A stretch of DNA of 64,000 nucleotides from Bdellovibrionales bacterium (GTDB lineage: Bacteria > Bdellovibrionota > Bdellovibrionia > Bdellovibrionales > JAKFYE01), in NCBI GenBank assembly GCA_021731045.1, contig JAKFYE010000015.1, forward strand, positions 1 through 64,000, given 5' to 3'. The first letter of the stretch is position 1. Each line of letters starts with the position of its first letter. The notes beneath the pieces were generated by a model. The model was given only the letters and a program-made list of their open reading frames with translations, had not been told where the DNA came from and did not search any database. Positions 14,238-22,500 of the stretch are shown one piece after another. Made by a program: the position numbers and the translations under genes.

Positions 14238-16805
14238 ATGATTTTTAAAAAAATACTTCTATTCAGCTTTGTTGTCAGTGTGGCTCTTCCACAAACTTCC
14301 TATTCCAATGATTATACCTTTGGTTCGTGCACTTCAAAGGGTGGGTGGACGCAAACGGCGCTGACCCAAACCGCTTCCATTGCGACTCTCATAACACAAC
14401 TTAAAGATCTACCAGCCTGTAAAGGCATTGAAAGCCTTAAAAGCAATTTGGATCAACTTCAAAATTTACGCTCGCCTACAACTGAAGCCGCACAACGACT
14501 ACGTATCGAATCTTTACCGAGCGAATTGGCAGCCCTTCGCCAATACAGAACATCTGACCCTTCAACCAAAGATATTGTTTCAAAACTTATTTTAGACAAG
14601 AGCTTAGAATCTGCAACTATGTCGACAGCTCAGAATCAAAACTTCTCCTCGATTGATCCTAAACTTATGATGATGAGTGACCGTTTGAGTTCACTCTCTT
14701 CGCGTTTTAATTCGTCCGTCGACATTGCGACCGAATCCTTATCTCGCTACTTCTCAACCGTTTCAAATTACAGTGGCTGCTTAATGGCTCGACCTGATCT
14801 TGGTGTTCAACTTATAACGGCTTCGGTCGATCTTATTGGAGCTTTTGCTGGTGGAGGATCCGCACTTTCTAAACTCGGAAAGCCACTCGAAGGTTTTTTA
14901 AGAATGCTTCAAACATCAAATCTAAGAAACGCATTACGAAAAGCAAACGAGACCGCGTTTTTGTCATCAATCGCGTGTTTAATGGAATCCACATCCGATC
15001 TTTATTGCTCGATAGAAGACGCATATCATCTTTCAAACTCAAACGTATCTACAAATACTGAAAACATAGAGCTCAAATTAAAAAATAAGACGGGCAGCAA
15101 TCCTATTGAAGGGTATTTTTTGATTACTCGTGAGTTACCTGCGATATCAAATTGGATTCAAGCTATTATCTCTGGCGCCACTCCGAACTTTGAAACCGAC
15201 GCTCAGCAAAAGAATAAAATTTGGAACGGAATTATGGAATTTATCAAGAGCACCAACACCCTGAAATCCATGGTGAACGAGTCTTATATTCAAACTCAGG
15301 CTTTGACAGATATTAATCAAAAGAGAAATGCCGTCTATAAACTAATTTTTAGGATTAGCGATACGATTATCGGTGACCAAGGCAGTTCGACAACAAATTA
15401 CTACACCATCGAAGCCGTTCCACAGTACATGCCCTTTTATCTGATTGGATTGAAAGATATTCCAGAGCCTTGTATTCGACGACCCAACGATCCAGTAAAT
15501 AAAGTTTTGAACAGTCCGCAAGACTGGATGCTTTCAGGCGGGTCTTATGTTCCTCAATTTCAAGATCCTGAAGCTTTATTTCAAGTTATCCGCGCTCAAA
15601 TTGACGGATTGATTGCAAGAGCACAAACCGCAGCTTCAGCCCAGTTTCAACAGCGAATGGTATTAGATATGCAAAATTTGTGTGCACAAGGTGTGACAAA
15701 TGAGGTTGTAACTGTTGAGCAAAGTTTTATAAACGTCGCCAGTTATTTGAACAGACTTGAAGATCGTATCTGGAAAGCTCAAGGTCATGAATTTGGAAAC
15801 ATACAAATGATTCCTCTCATTCGCGACACTCAAAAACGACTTTCAACTATTTTAGAAAAATTTAACACTTACAAGAAAATTTCTCGAAGTTACCAATACA
15901 AAAAAACCTCGGCCGATCTACTAGACAGCAGTAAAAAAAGTTGCGAAGCCATTGTGAATGCGGCGTACACGCAATTAAATGTTATGCTTCAGCTCAATAC
16001 ATTTTTAACAAATCGTCTTACAACCTTGATTCGTCATGATTACATCATGAGAGTACGTAATCATGAGTCTATGTCGCCCTATGAACAAGAATTACTAACC
16101 GTCTCAGGCGCGGCACTTTTAGAGCGCCTTTCAGAAGTTAACCGTGTTGACGCTAATCGAATTAAGCTTGATCTCGATGGCGCGCAAGTTGCGGCCCAAA
16201 CAAATCTTGGTCTATTACAACAATCTTTTTCTAATGTCTTAGCTCCTATGATCGAAGAGCTCGGAATGGTCGCTAGTAATTCAAAACCGACAAATGTAAA
16301 AATTAATTTTAAACGTCTGGGTCGCTTTTTTGAGGATATCGGACCCGCAGGCCCAGCGGCTCCCTTTATTATTTTTAACCAATGGATGCAATATCGAGAA
16401 CGTTACACTCTTAAGCCCTGGTTCGCTCCTTATACAAAACAAGGAGCCGATACTTCAAACAATTCAAACGCACAGTACAAAGCTCGTATTTGTATTTTGA
16501 CGTTAGGTTTCGAAAACCGCGAATCGTTTTATCACCTTTGCGCTGGCAGTGTTTTAAAAAGTGCGTATAGCATTGTAAATAAACCTCAAGATAGAAAAAT
16601 GAAAACCTCTGAACTTGATGTTTCATACGATGAGTATTTCAAAAAATCACGAGCCAGTGTTACGTCCGCTTATGCCGAGGGATATAAAAATATCTGTGCG
16701 TTTCGTGACTTCGATCGTAAAAACCAACGTCATTATTTGATTCAAAATCAAATCAATGCTGAGAAAAAACGAGCTGAAGTCTTTTCAGCCATTGAAGTAC
16801 AATAG
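14238..16805 (+). CDS. Large secreted protein of unknown function
   Basis: An 855-residue protein with a Sec signal peptide (MIFKKILLFSFVVSVALPQT, cut near TSYS/ND). The mature chain is mainly helical, rich in Ser, Gln and Asn, with scattered Cys (for example SACL-type CLMES, CAQGVTN, CILTLGF) and one Gly-rich hydrophobic stretch around residues 195-215 (ASVDLIGAFAGGGSALSKLG). I recognise no domain. AAGGTGG precedes the ATG. It is probably periplasmic or exported. Large lineage-specific secreted proteins are common in predatory Bdellovibrionota, but that role is only inference. Confidence 0.8.
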   Translation: MIFKKILLFSFVVSVALPQTSYSNDYTFGSCTSKGGWTQTALTQTASIATLITQLKDLPACKGIESLKSNLDQLQNLRSPTTEAAQRLRIESLPSELAALRQYRTSDPSTKDIVSKLILDKSLESATMSTAQNQNFSSIDPKLMMMSDRLSSLSSRFNSSVDIATESLSRYFSTVSNYSGCLMARPDLGVQLITASVDLIGAFAGGGSALSKLGKPLEGFLRMLQTSNLRNALRKANETAFLSSIACLMESTSDLYCSIEDAYHLSNSNVSTNTENIELKLKNKTGSNPIEGYFLITRELPAISNWIQAIISGATPNFETDAQQKNKIWNGIMEFIKSTNTLKSMVNESYIQTQALTDINQKRNAVYKLIFRISDTIIGDQGSSTTNYYTIEAVPQYMPFYLIGLKDIPEPCIRRPNDPVNKVLNSPQDWMLSGGSYVPQFQDPEALFQVIRAQIDGLIARAQTAASAQFQQRMVLDMQNLCAQGVTNEVVTVEQSFINVASYLNRLEDRIWKAQGHEFGNIQMIPLIRDTQKRLSTILEKFNTYKKISRSYQYKKTSADLLDSSKKSCEAIVNAAYTQLNVMLQLNTFLTNRLTTLIRHDYIMRVRNHESMSPYEQELLTVSGAALLERLSEVNRVDANRIKLDLDGAQVAAQTNLGLLQQSFSNVLAPMIEELGMVASNSKPTNVKINFKRLGRFFEDIGPAGPAAPFIIFNQWMQYRERYTLKPWFAPYTKQGADTSNNSNAQYKARICILTLGFENRESFYHLCAGSVLKSAYSIVNKPQDRKMKTSELDVSYDEYFKKSRASVTSAYAEGYKNICAFRDFDRKNQRHYLIQNQINAEKKRAEVFSAIEVQ

Positions 16806-16835
16806 ATTTTTGTTAGAGACATTGGTCATGCAAAT

Positions 16836-17075
16836 ATGGCAAAAGATGTTATGACCCTAGATCCGATCGCAAAAGGCTTAATTATTGTTGGCATCTGTTT
16901 GATATTTTTAGGTATTGCATGGCAAATGGGCTGGCTTCAATCTTTGCGCTTGGGTCGTCTGCCTGGTGATATCGCGATTGAGCGAGAAAATGTGCATATT
17001 TATATTCCCCTCACAACGGGCCTTCTGTTGAGCACCTTGTTTGCACTGATCTCTTGGCTATTTAAAAAGAGTTAG
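16836..17075 (+). CDS. DUF2905 membrane protein
   Basis: A 79-residue protein of the DUF2905 family. It has two membrane helices (about residues 13-33 and 55-75) joined by the conserved LGRLPGDIAIERENVHIYIP loop, which defines the family. Function unknown. It lies 30 bases after the large secreted protein and 12 bases before the P-loop kinase gene, so the three may be cotranscribed. An internal ATG at 16851 is an alternative start. Confidence 0.9.
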   Translation: MAKDVMTLDPIAKGLIIVGICLIFLGIAWQMGWLQSLRLGRLPGDIAIERENVHIYIPLTTGLLLSTLFALISWLFKKS

Positions 17076-17087
17076 AGGCCCGGTGAA

Positions 17088-17648
17088 ATGAAAAAAATTG
17101 CGGTTATTGGAAACGGGGGCGGAGGTAAAACGACTTTAAGTCGCCGACTTCATGAGCTCTATCAAATGCCACTCACTCACGTTGATAGCATACAATATAC
17201 GGCCGGAATGCAGACGCGAAATATTAAAGAAACTCGTATTGCTCTAAATAAAATCGCAGATTCTGAGGAATGGATTATTGACGGATTCGGGCCTATCGAT
17301 GTGATGGAGAAAAGATTTTTACTAGCCGAGAAGATTGTGTTCGTTGATTTTCCGCTTTGGCGTCATTATTGGTGGTGTACAAAGAGACAACTTAAATCTC
17401 AGTGGTCGCCTCGGAGCGAGTTACCCGAAAATTGTAATGAAGCAACACTTACTCATACAATGGATCTCTATAAAACATTATGGCGAGTTCATACGAAAAT
17501 TAGACCAAAGCTTTTAAATATATTCTCACGCCACGATATTTCACGGCGAGTTGTAACCATTAAAAATTTAAATACGTGGAACTCTATTTATAAAAATGGT
17601 TTCAATGAAAAAGTTAAAACTCGCTCAATCGAAGGTGAGTTACTTTGA
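17088..17648 (+). CDS. P-loop kinase-like protein (FlaR/adenylate-kinase-like)
   Basis: A 186-residue nucleotide-binding protein. The Walker A loop is at residues 8-16 (GNGGGGKTT), followed by LSRRLHELYQMPLTHVDS, and a lid-like WWCTKRQLKSQW region near residue 95. This pattern is that of the DNA topology modulation protein FlaR and related adenylate-kinase-like proteins. The phosphate acceptor is unknown. The ATG is preceded by GGCCCGGTGAA. It overlaps the convergent broken SRPBCC gene by nine bases. Confidence 0.78.
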   Translation: MKKIAVIGNGGGGKTTLSRRLHELYQMPLTHVDSIQYTAGMQTRNIKETRIALNKIADSEEWIIDGFGPIDVMEKRFLLAEKIVFVDFPLWRHYWWCTKRQLKSQWSPRSELPENCNEATLTHTMDLYKTLWRVHTKIRPKLLNIFSRHDISRRVVTIKNLNTWNSIYKNGFNEKVKTRSIEGELL

Positions 17649-18160
17649 AGCCTCCACAAGAGTTTTGAAATTTAAAAGCCCTTTTTCGAAGTGTTTGCCC
17701 ATCATAGAGTCCATCATCAAACCAAAGTAACGTTGAAAATAAGAAAGATCTTGATCAAAAGTCCAAACCATTTCTGTTTTTGATTCGTCTTTAGGGTTCG
17801 TGATCCAATGGACCATTCCTTCACCATTCATGGGTTTATAAAAATCCATTTTAATTCCGACTTTTTTTCTGGGTCGATGGTTGAAATCGTCATCTTTCCT
17901 TCACCTGTTTTCTCACCCTTCCAAATCAAAAACGAATTGACACCAACTCCCGAGACCTGCGTTTGATTTGTTGGGTCTCCTTCCGGAAACGGATTCCATT
18001 TCACATACTCATTTAAATCCGTCAATTTTGAAAAAGTTGTGGCGACCGGGGCATTGATTTCGATCGAACGAGACATTGAAAATTTTGATGATAAAAACAT
18101 CGGAACCATCAAAATTACCAAAATCAATACACCAACAGTTGCTGTAAGCTTTTTCATCAT
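17640..18160 (-). pseudogene. Frameshifted SRPBCC (polyketide-cyclase-like) membrane-anchored protein
   Basis: Two reading frames give one protein. The 5' part (18160 down to 17828) has an N-terminal membrane anchor and a START-like fold up to TISTIDPEKK; the 3' part (to 17640) continues MDFYKPMNGEGMVHWITNP and the rest of the domain to LNFKTLVEASK. The switch maps to a run of seven A on the coding strand (T-run at 17862-17868). One extra A would restore PEKKVGIKMDFYKPMNGEG and a complete protein of about 173 residues. This could be a real null mutation, slippage-controlled expression or a sequencing error. AAGGAG precedes the start. Confidence 0.8.
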
Positions 18161-18356
18161 GTCTCCTTAATAACGCGATTTATTCTTCGAATTGTGACAA
18201 TAAATTTATTTCTTGTCGAGAGACTGATTTAGAGAATAAAGCCCCGGCAATGGGGCATAGCGTCCCATTTTTAGGGTCAACTCGTCGATATTGAATTAGA
18301 TCATAGACTCGTCCCTTGCAACCATATGAATTAAACCAAATTTTGAAAGGATGCTT

Positions 18357-18659
18357 ATGAATGAATCAGTATTTAAAGGTAAGTGGAAAGAATTTAAAGG
18401 CGAAGTCCAATCTCAGTGGGGAAAACTTACCGCCGACGATCTCGAACAAACCAAAGGTAACGTAAAAGCTATTATTGGCTTGATTGAACAAAAATACGGC
18501 GAAAAAAAAGAAGAGGTTTTAACTAAAGTTAATGCTCTAGCCAAGCGCTTCGAAATCGATGTTGACGAAAAAGTGTCTGATGCCAAATCATCGGTCGCTA
18601 AAAGTTCTGAAAACGTTAAAAAAATCTTCGCCAGTAAAATTATAGAACCTCTAAAATAG
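18357..18659 (+). CDS. CsbD-family stress-response-like protein
   Basis: A 100-residue hydrophilic helical protein. The N-terminal 60 residues are a CsbD domain: NESVFKGKWKEFKGEVQSQW, then KLTADDLEQTKGNVKAIIGLIEQKYG. The C-terminal 40 residues are an amphipathic Lys/Ser/Val-rich tail. CsbD proteins are general-stress proteins of unknown biochemistry. I choose the ATG at 18357, which has AAAGGA five bases upstream; the ATG at 18351 abuts that site. A DUF3309 gene follows nine bases after the stop, a common pairing in stress loci. Confidence 0.88.
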   Translation: MNESVFKGKWKEFKGEVQSQWGKLTADDLEQTKGNVKAIIGLIEQKYGEKKEEVLTKVNALAKRFEIDVDEKVSDAKSSVAKSSENVKKIFASKIIEPLK

Positions 18660-18668
18660 GAATGGACC

Positions 18669-18827
18669 ATGAGCATAGGAACAATATTACTAGTGATTTT
18701 AATACTTATGTTTTTGGGGGCATTTCCTAGTTGGGGCCACAGTAAAAGTTGGGGCTACGGCCCCAGTGGGGGCCTCGGTCTTCTCATTGTTATTTTATTG
18801 ATTTTGGTTCTTACAGGGCGCTTATAA
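18669..18827 (+). CDS. DUF3309 small membrane protein
   Basis: A 52-residue protein (MSIGTILLVILILMFLGAFP followed by SWGHSKSWGYGPSGG and a second hydrophobic helix). The two membrane segments linked by a Trp/Gly/Ser-rich loop with YGPSGG are the DUF3309 signature. Function unknown; such genes typically sit beside stress genes such as csbD, as here. It is in the same direction, nine bases after the CsbD gene. It is too short for routine gene finding. Confidence 0.85.
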   Translation: MSIGTILLVILILMFLGAFPSWGHSKSWGYGPSGGLGLLIVILLILVLTGRL

Positions 18828-18836
18828 TAAGCTTGC

Positions 18837-20108
18837 ATGAATTTTTTTAAATTAATCGTCTCTAGTTTTGTTTTTATAATATGTATGTTGCTATGCCAGC
18901 AAATAATTTTAGACACACTTTCTAATCAGAAAAATAAAATCGACAGCGCAGAGCTTAACCATATAAAGTATGGACTTTTTAGTATTAATCAATGGAAAGA
19001 AAAACTCGCTGTTATTATTACGGATGAGCTTAATAAGCTCAGTTTATTAAAACCCAATGAAAAGCAACTTAAGAAGCATATCGAAGATCAGTTAGACGTT
19101 CTTATTAGCAAGGTCGACGAACAAATCAAGGAAAGTAATAAAGGGACTACAAAAGGTTGGATAAAGCAGGCCTTTATAAATGCGTTAGTTGATATTAACG
19201 ATATTAAAAAAGGCATACCCGAATATGCTGATGCTGTAATAGCAGAACTAAACAATGCTCAAGCTGAACGACAATTAAAAACGATTGTTAAAAAGAAAAC
19301 TGAACAATATTTCAATAAAACTTTTGATGTGCAAGATGTCTCCTATATGACACGCGTTCTAATTAGACTGGCAACTTCAGACATTGAAACTGCCAGAGTA
19401 AAACTCAAAGAAGAAGTTGCGATATCGAAAGAGAAAACATATAAAGAAACTTGGCTGCTCATCACACTAACCACGTTGCTATTTGTTCTAGCAGGCTTTA
19501 GCAAACGCTCTCTACCACCCATATATTATTTTCTATTACTTTTTTCGCTTTTAGGTCTGCTCGTAACAGGCATAACCATTCCAATGATCGATATGGAGGC
19601 AAAGCTTTCAGAAATTAGTTTTGTATTATTAAATCATCCCATCAAATTTACAGATCAAGTTTTATACTTTCAGACCAAAAGTATTCTCGACGTATTTTGG
19701 ATTATGATCATGCATCAAGATTTGCAAATGAAGATCGTAGGTATTTTGATGATAACTTTTAGTATTGTTATTCCACTTTTAAAAATGTTCTTTTCATCTT
19801 TGTACTATTACAATTATCGAAACGCCCGAGAAAGCAAATGGGTTCAATTTTTTGTTTTTAAATCTGGAAAGTGGTCGATGAGCGATGTTCTCGTTGTTGC
19901 TATTTTTATGGCCTATGTTGGATTTAACGGTATAATTACAAGTCAGTTTGGAAATATAAGTTCGTTCGATCAAGACATCGTAATTTTAACTACGAACGGC
20001 ACTTCCCTCCAACCTGGATTCTATATATTTCTGGCCTATACGATACTGGCTTTATTTTTATCTGGATTTTTGAGTAAAAAAACCGTAGCTCTACCCTTGA
20101 ATACGTAG
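18837..20108 (+). CDS. PqiA-like integral membrane protein
   Basis: A 423-residue protein. An N-terminal membrane anchor (about 7-28) is followed by a long, Lys-rich helical extracytoplasmic region (about 35-205). Four further membrane segments (about 207-222, 231-252, 300-320 and 395-412) surround a part that resembles the paraquat-inducible protein A family: FFVFKSGKWSMSDVLVVAIFMAYVGFNG near residue 345. PqiA proteins work with MCE-type lipid transporters in the envelope; no MCE gene is adjacent. The large periplasmic insert is not typical of E. coli PqiA. Confidence 0.65.
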   Translation: MNFFKLIVSSFVFIICMLLCQQIILDTLSNQKNKIDSAELNHIKYGLFSINQWKEKLAVIITDELNKLSLLKPNEKQLKKHIEDQLDVLISKVDEQIKESNKGTTKGWIKQAFINALVDINDIKKGIPEYADAVIAELNNAQAERQLKTIVKKKTEQYFNKTFDVQDVSYMTRVLIRLATSDIETARVKLKEEVAISKEKTYKETWLLITLTTLLFVLAGFSKRSLPPIYYFLLLFSLLGLLVTGITIPMIDMEAKLSEISFVLLNHPIKFTDQVLYFQTKSILDVFWIMIMHQDLQMKIVGILMITFSIVIPLLKMFFSSLYYYNYRNARESKWVQFFVFKSGKWSMSDVLVVAIFMAYVGFNGIITSQFGNISSFDQDIVILTTNGTSLQPGFYIFLAYTILALFLSGFLSKKTVALPLNT

Positions 20109-20135
20109 ACTTATTGGGATTAGATTACTGTTTAT

Positions 20136-21005
20136 ATGGTGGCAGATAAAATTTCTGACAATTCAATTAAAGCACCTGAAGCCACAGCTGTGCGTGTGGC
20201 TTTGTGGCGAGCACTTCATGTTTTGCTTGATCCGAAGCCTCATGTTCTGACAGATGATATCGGAGCCAAGCTGGTTTCTGAAAACAATTGGCAGAGCCGT
20301 CCTGACATGAATCCAGGATTTTCAAAACCAATGCGCGCGTCAATCGTAGGTCGTGCACGCTTCATCGAAGACATTGTTGAAGAAAAAATAAAGCAGGGTG
20401 TCTCTCAGTATGTCATTTTGGGTGCGGGCTTGGACACTTTCGCCCAGCGCCGACCTGATATCCTATCGCAAATACAGATTTTTGAAGTCGATCAGCTTGG
20501 ACCACAAAAATGGAAACAAAAAAGACTCGTTGAAATGGGATTCGTCATTCCTGAAAACTTACACTTCGTGCCTGTAAACTTTGAAGCCGGAGAATCTTGG
20601 TGGAAGCACTTAGTCTCCGCAGGTTTTGACGAAAAAAAACCGGCCGTTGTTGTTTCCACAGGTGTCTCGATGTACCTCACAAAAGAAACAAACCTCGCAA
20701 CTCTTCAACAAATGGCGCAATTGGCTCCAGGTTCAGTCTTTGCGATGACATTTATGTTAGCGCTTGATCTATTAGACTCACAAGAAAGATCCAGTATGGA
20801 ATTCGTGATGAAAAAAGCAGATGAATCGGGAACACCTTTTTTAAGCCTTTTTTCTCCATCTCAAATTTTAGATATGGCAAAAACGGCAGGATTTAAGACG
20901 TCTCAATACGTATCAGGAGAAGACCTTTACCAACGCTACTTTGCTACTCGCAAGGATGGGTTGAGAACAGGACACGCGGAAGCTTTCTTGGTGGCCTCGA
21001 CATAA
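20136..21005 (+). CDS. SAM-dependent methyltransferase, TIGR00027 / LCM-like
   Basis: A 289-residue class I methyltransferase of the leucine-carboxyl-methyltransferase-like TIGR00027 group. SAM-binding motif I is YVILGAGLDTFAQRRP (about residues 91-106), the acidic ribose-binding residue lies in IFEVDQ, and VVSTGVSMYLTKE marks the later catalytic region. Many members methylate small molecules such as polyketides or have no known substrate. No biosynthetic cluster is visible. The start lacks a clear Shine-Dalgarno. Confidence 0.85.
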   Translation: MVADKISDNSIKAPEATAVRVALWRALHVLLDPKPHVLTDDIGAKLVSENNWQSRPDMNPGFSKPMRASIVGRARFIEDIVEEKIKQGVSQYVILGAGLDTFAQRRPDILSQIQIFEVDQLGPQKWKQKRLVEMGFVIPENLHFVPVNFEAGESWWKHLVSAGFDEKKPAVVVSTGVSMYLTKETNLATLQQMAQLAPGSVFAMTFMLALDLLDSQERSSMEFVMKKADESGTPFLSLFSPSQILDMAKTAGFKTSQYVSGEDLYQRYFATRKDGLRTGHAEAFLVAST

Positions 21006-21107
21006 ATAATAACGTCTTAGTGTTTAGAAATCTCAATATGCTTTAAAATTGTACAATCCTATGGGGCTTCGCACTTACTCTTAAGTTTGTAAGCGGAGGG
21101 ACTCCTA

Positions 21108-21479
21108 ATGATACGAGTAAAATACAGATTTATTATGACAGTTTTTATGGCGTTTCTTGCGTCCAATATTCCTCATGTCGCGGCAGCAGAAGTTAGCGAA
21201 CACATGATTTCAACGATGGACGTTGTTGAAACTTTAAGTCGTGAGCAAACCGAACAAAAAGTGCGAGCATTTTTGGATCGCGACGATGTTAAAAAAGAGT
21301 TTGTAAAACTAGGCGTCTCGCCCGAAGAAATTTCCTTGCGTATGGCGAGTCTATCAAACCAAGAGTTAAATCGTTTAGCCACGCAGATGGAGCAGGCCCA
21401 ATACGGGGGCGATGTTGTCGGAATACTCGTTGTTGTTTTGCTTGTTATTCTAATTATATATTTAGTTAAACGCTTATGA
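21108..21479 (+). CDS. PA2779-family membrane protein
   Basis: A 123-residue protein with a signal peptide-like N-terminus (to about residue 27), a central amphipathic domain typical of the PA2779 family (LSREQTEQKVRAFLDRDDVKKEFVKLGVSPEEI), and a C-terminal membrane helix (about 101-120). In Pseudomonas and others it is always next to a PA2778-type cysteine peptidase gene, as here, with an ATGA overlap at the stop. The pair probably acts in the periplasm. GGAGG precedes the ATG. Function unknown. Confidence 0.9.
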   Translation: MIRVKYRFIMTVFMAFLASNIPHVAAAEVSEHMISTMDVVETLSREQTEQKVRAFLDRDDVKKEFVKLGVSPEEISLRMASLSNQELNRLATQMEQAQYGGDVVGILVVVLLVILIIYLVKRL

Positions 21480-22303
21480 GATTATTTTTTTGTTTTGCGC
21501 TACTTGCACTTGCAGGTTGCGCAACAACGGCTCCGCAAACAAAGGCGCTTCTTATGTCGCCGCCAAATATTGCCGAGACGACCGAAATTAAAAATGTTCC
21601 TTTTATTGAGCAAGAAGCTGGGCAATGTGGCCCGGCAACTTTAACGATGGCCATGCAATGGGCGGGTCGCAACCTCACCGTTGATCAGATCGTGCCCAAA
21701 GTAATGACTCCCGAAAAAAAAGGAAGCCTACAAGAGGATATGATTAGCGCCAGTCGACGCGAAGGTATGATGGCCATCCATATTACCGGAATGGACGCTT
21801 TGCTGAGAGAAATCGCGGCCGGTCATCCTGTTATAATCTTTGAGAATCTTGGTTTGAGCTGGTACCCGCGATGGCATTACGCGATTATTTTTGGCTACGA
21901 TCTTAAAAAAGAAGAGCTCATCATGCACTCGGGGCGCGATGCGTTTGATCGTATCGACATGCGAATATTTGAACGATCTTGGAAATTATCTGATTATTGG
22001 GCACTCGTCGTTTTAAATCCAAATGAAATTTCTTATGTCGCCAATGAGATTGAAAACATGCGAGCTGCCGCGGGCTTAGAACAAGTCGGTAAAACCGAAG
22101 AAGCGCAAAAAGCTTATCAAAAAATTTTAGAGCGCTGGCCCACTAGTCTAAGTGCCTTAATTGGTCTTAGCAATTTAGCTTATGTAAAAAAAGATTTTAA
22201 ATCGGCTGTTCAGTACCTTAGTACGGCAAAGACTTTTCATCCGGAGTCTTCTGTAGTTGCACACAATTTAAAAATAGCAAAATCCGCGTATAAAAATAGA
22301 TAG
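21476..22303 (+). CDS. PA2778-family C39-like cysteine peptidase with TPR tail
   Basis: A 275-residue lipoprotein: the signal peptide ends LLALAGCA with the lipobox Cys at about residue 15. The C39-like peptidase domain (about 40-185) contains the catalytic Cys in EAGQCGPATLTMA and the His in RWHYAIIFGYD. The C-terminal part (about 200-275) has TPR-like helices (GLEQVGKTEEAQKAYQKILE). The enzyme should cut peptides in the periplasm or at the outer membrane. It overlaps the PA2779 gene by four bases (ATGA), so the two are translated together. Confidence 0.9.
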   Translation: MRLFFCFALLALAGCATTAPQTKALLMSPPNIAETTEIKNVPFIEQEAGQCGPATLTMAMQWAGRNLTVDQIVPKVMTPEKKGSLQEDMISASRREGMMAIHITGMDALLREIAAGHPVIIFENLGLSWYPRWHYAIIFGYDLKKEELIMHSGRDAFDRIDMRIFERSWKLSDYWALVVLNPNEISYVANEIENMRAAAGLEQVGKTEEAQKAYQKILERWPTSLSALIGLSNLAYVKKDFKSAVQYLSTAKTFHPESSVVAHNLKIAKSAYKNR

Positions 22304-22339
22304 ACACCGCTTCTCTAGAAAAGAATTTGAACGACCAAA

Positions 22340-22403
22340 TGTCTCATTTTGACCCCTATCTTTGACAACTTGTCTCGATCCAGGTTTGTCAAAAAGTCTC
22401 AAT
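22340..22403. promoter_or_regulatory. Repeat cluster upstream of the cbb3 operon
   Basis: Three short repeats TGTCTCAT (22340), TGTCTCGAT (22371) and AGTCTCAAT (22395) lie within 64 bases. Interleaved is an inverted pair TTTGACAA (22361-22368) and TTGTCAAA (22386-22393). This spacing suggests binding of a dimeric regulator. It is the only structured region between the peptidase gene and ccoNO. Confidence 0.4.
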
Positions 22404-22458
22404 TTATCTGCTTACTCATTCCTAATCACAATGGCGCCGGTCTGTTTGCTGCAATAGC

Positions 22459-22471
22459 TGATTATAAATCA
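22459..22471. promoter_or_regulatory. Palindrome close to an FNR-type box
   Basis: TGATT-ATA-AATCA is a perfect 13-bp palindrome 30 bases before the ccoNO start. It resembles the FNR consensus TTGATnnnnATCAA, but the half-sites are one base too far apart. An FNR/CRP-family site for oxygen control would fit the operon's function, but this is inference. A TATAAT at 22484-22489 is very close to the start codon. Confidence 0.35.
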
Positions 22472-22500
22472 ACATTTGCTTTATATAATAAGGAGGCCCT

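Noticed and set aside
22459-22471. Canonical FNR site
   Set aside because: The half-sites are five bases apart rather than four; kept only as a possible operator.
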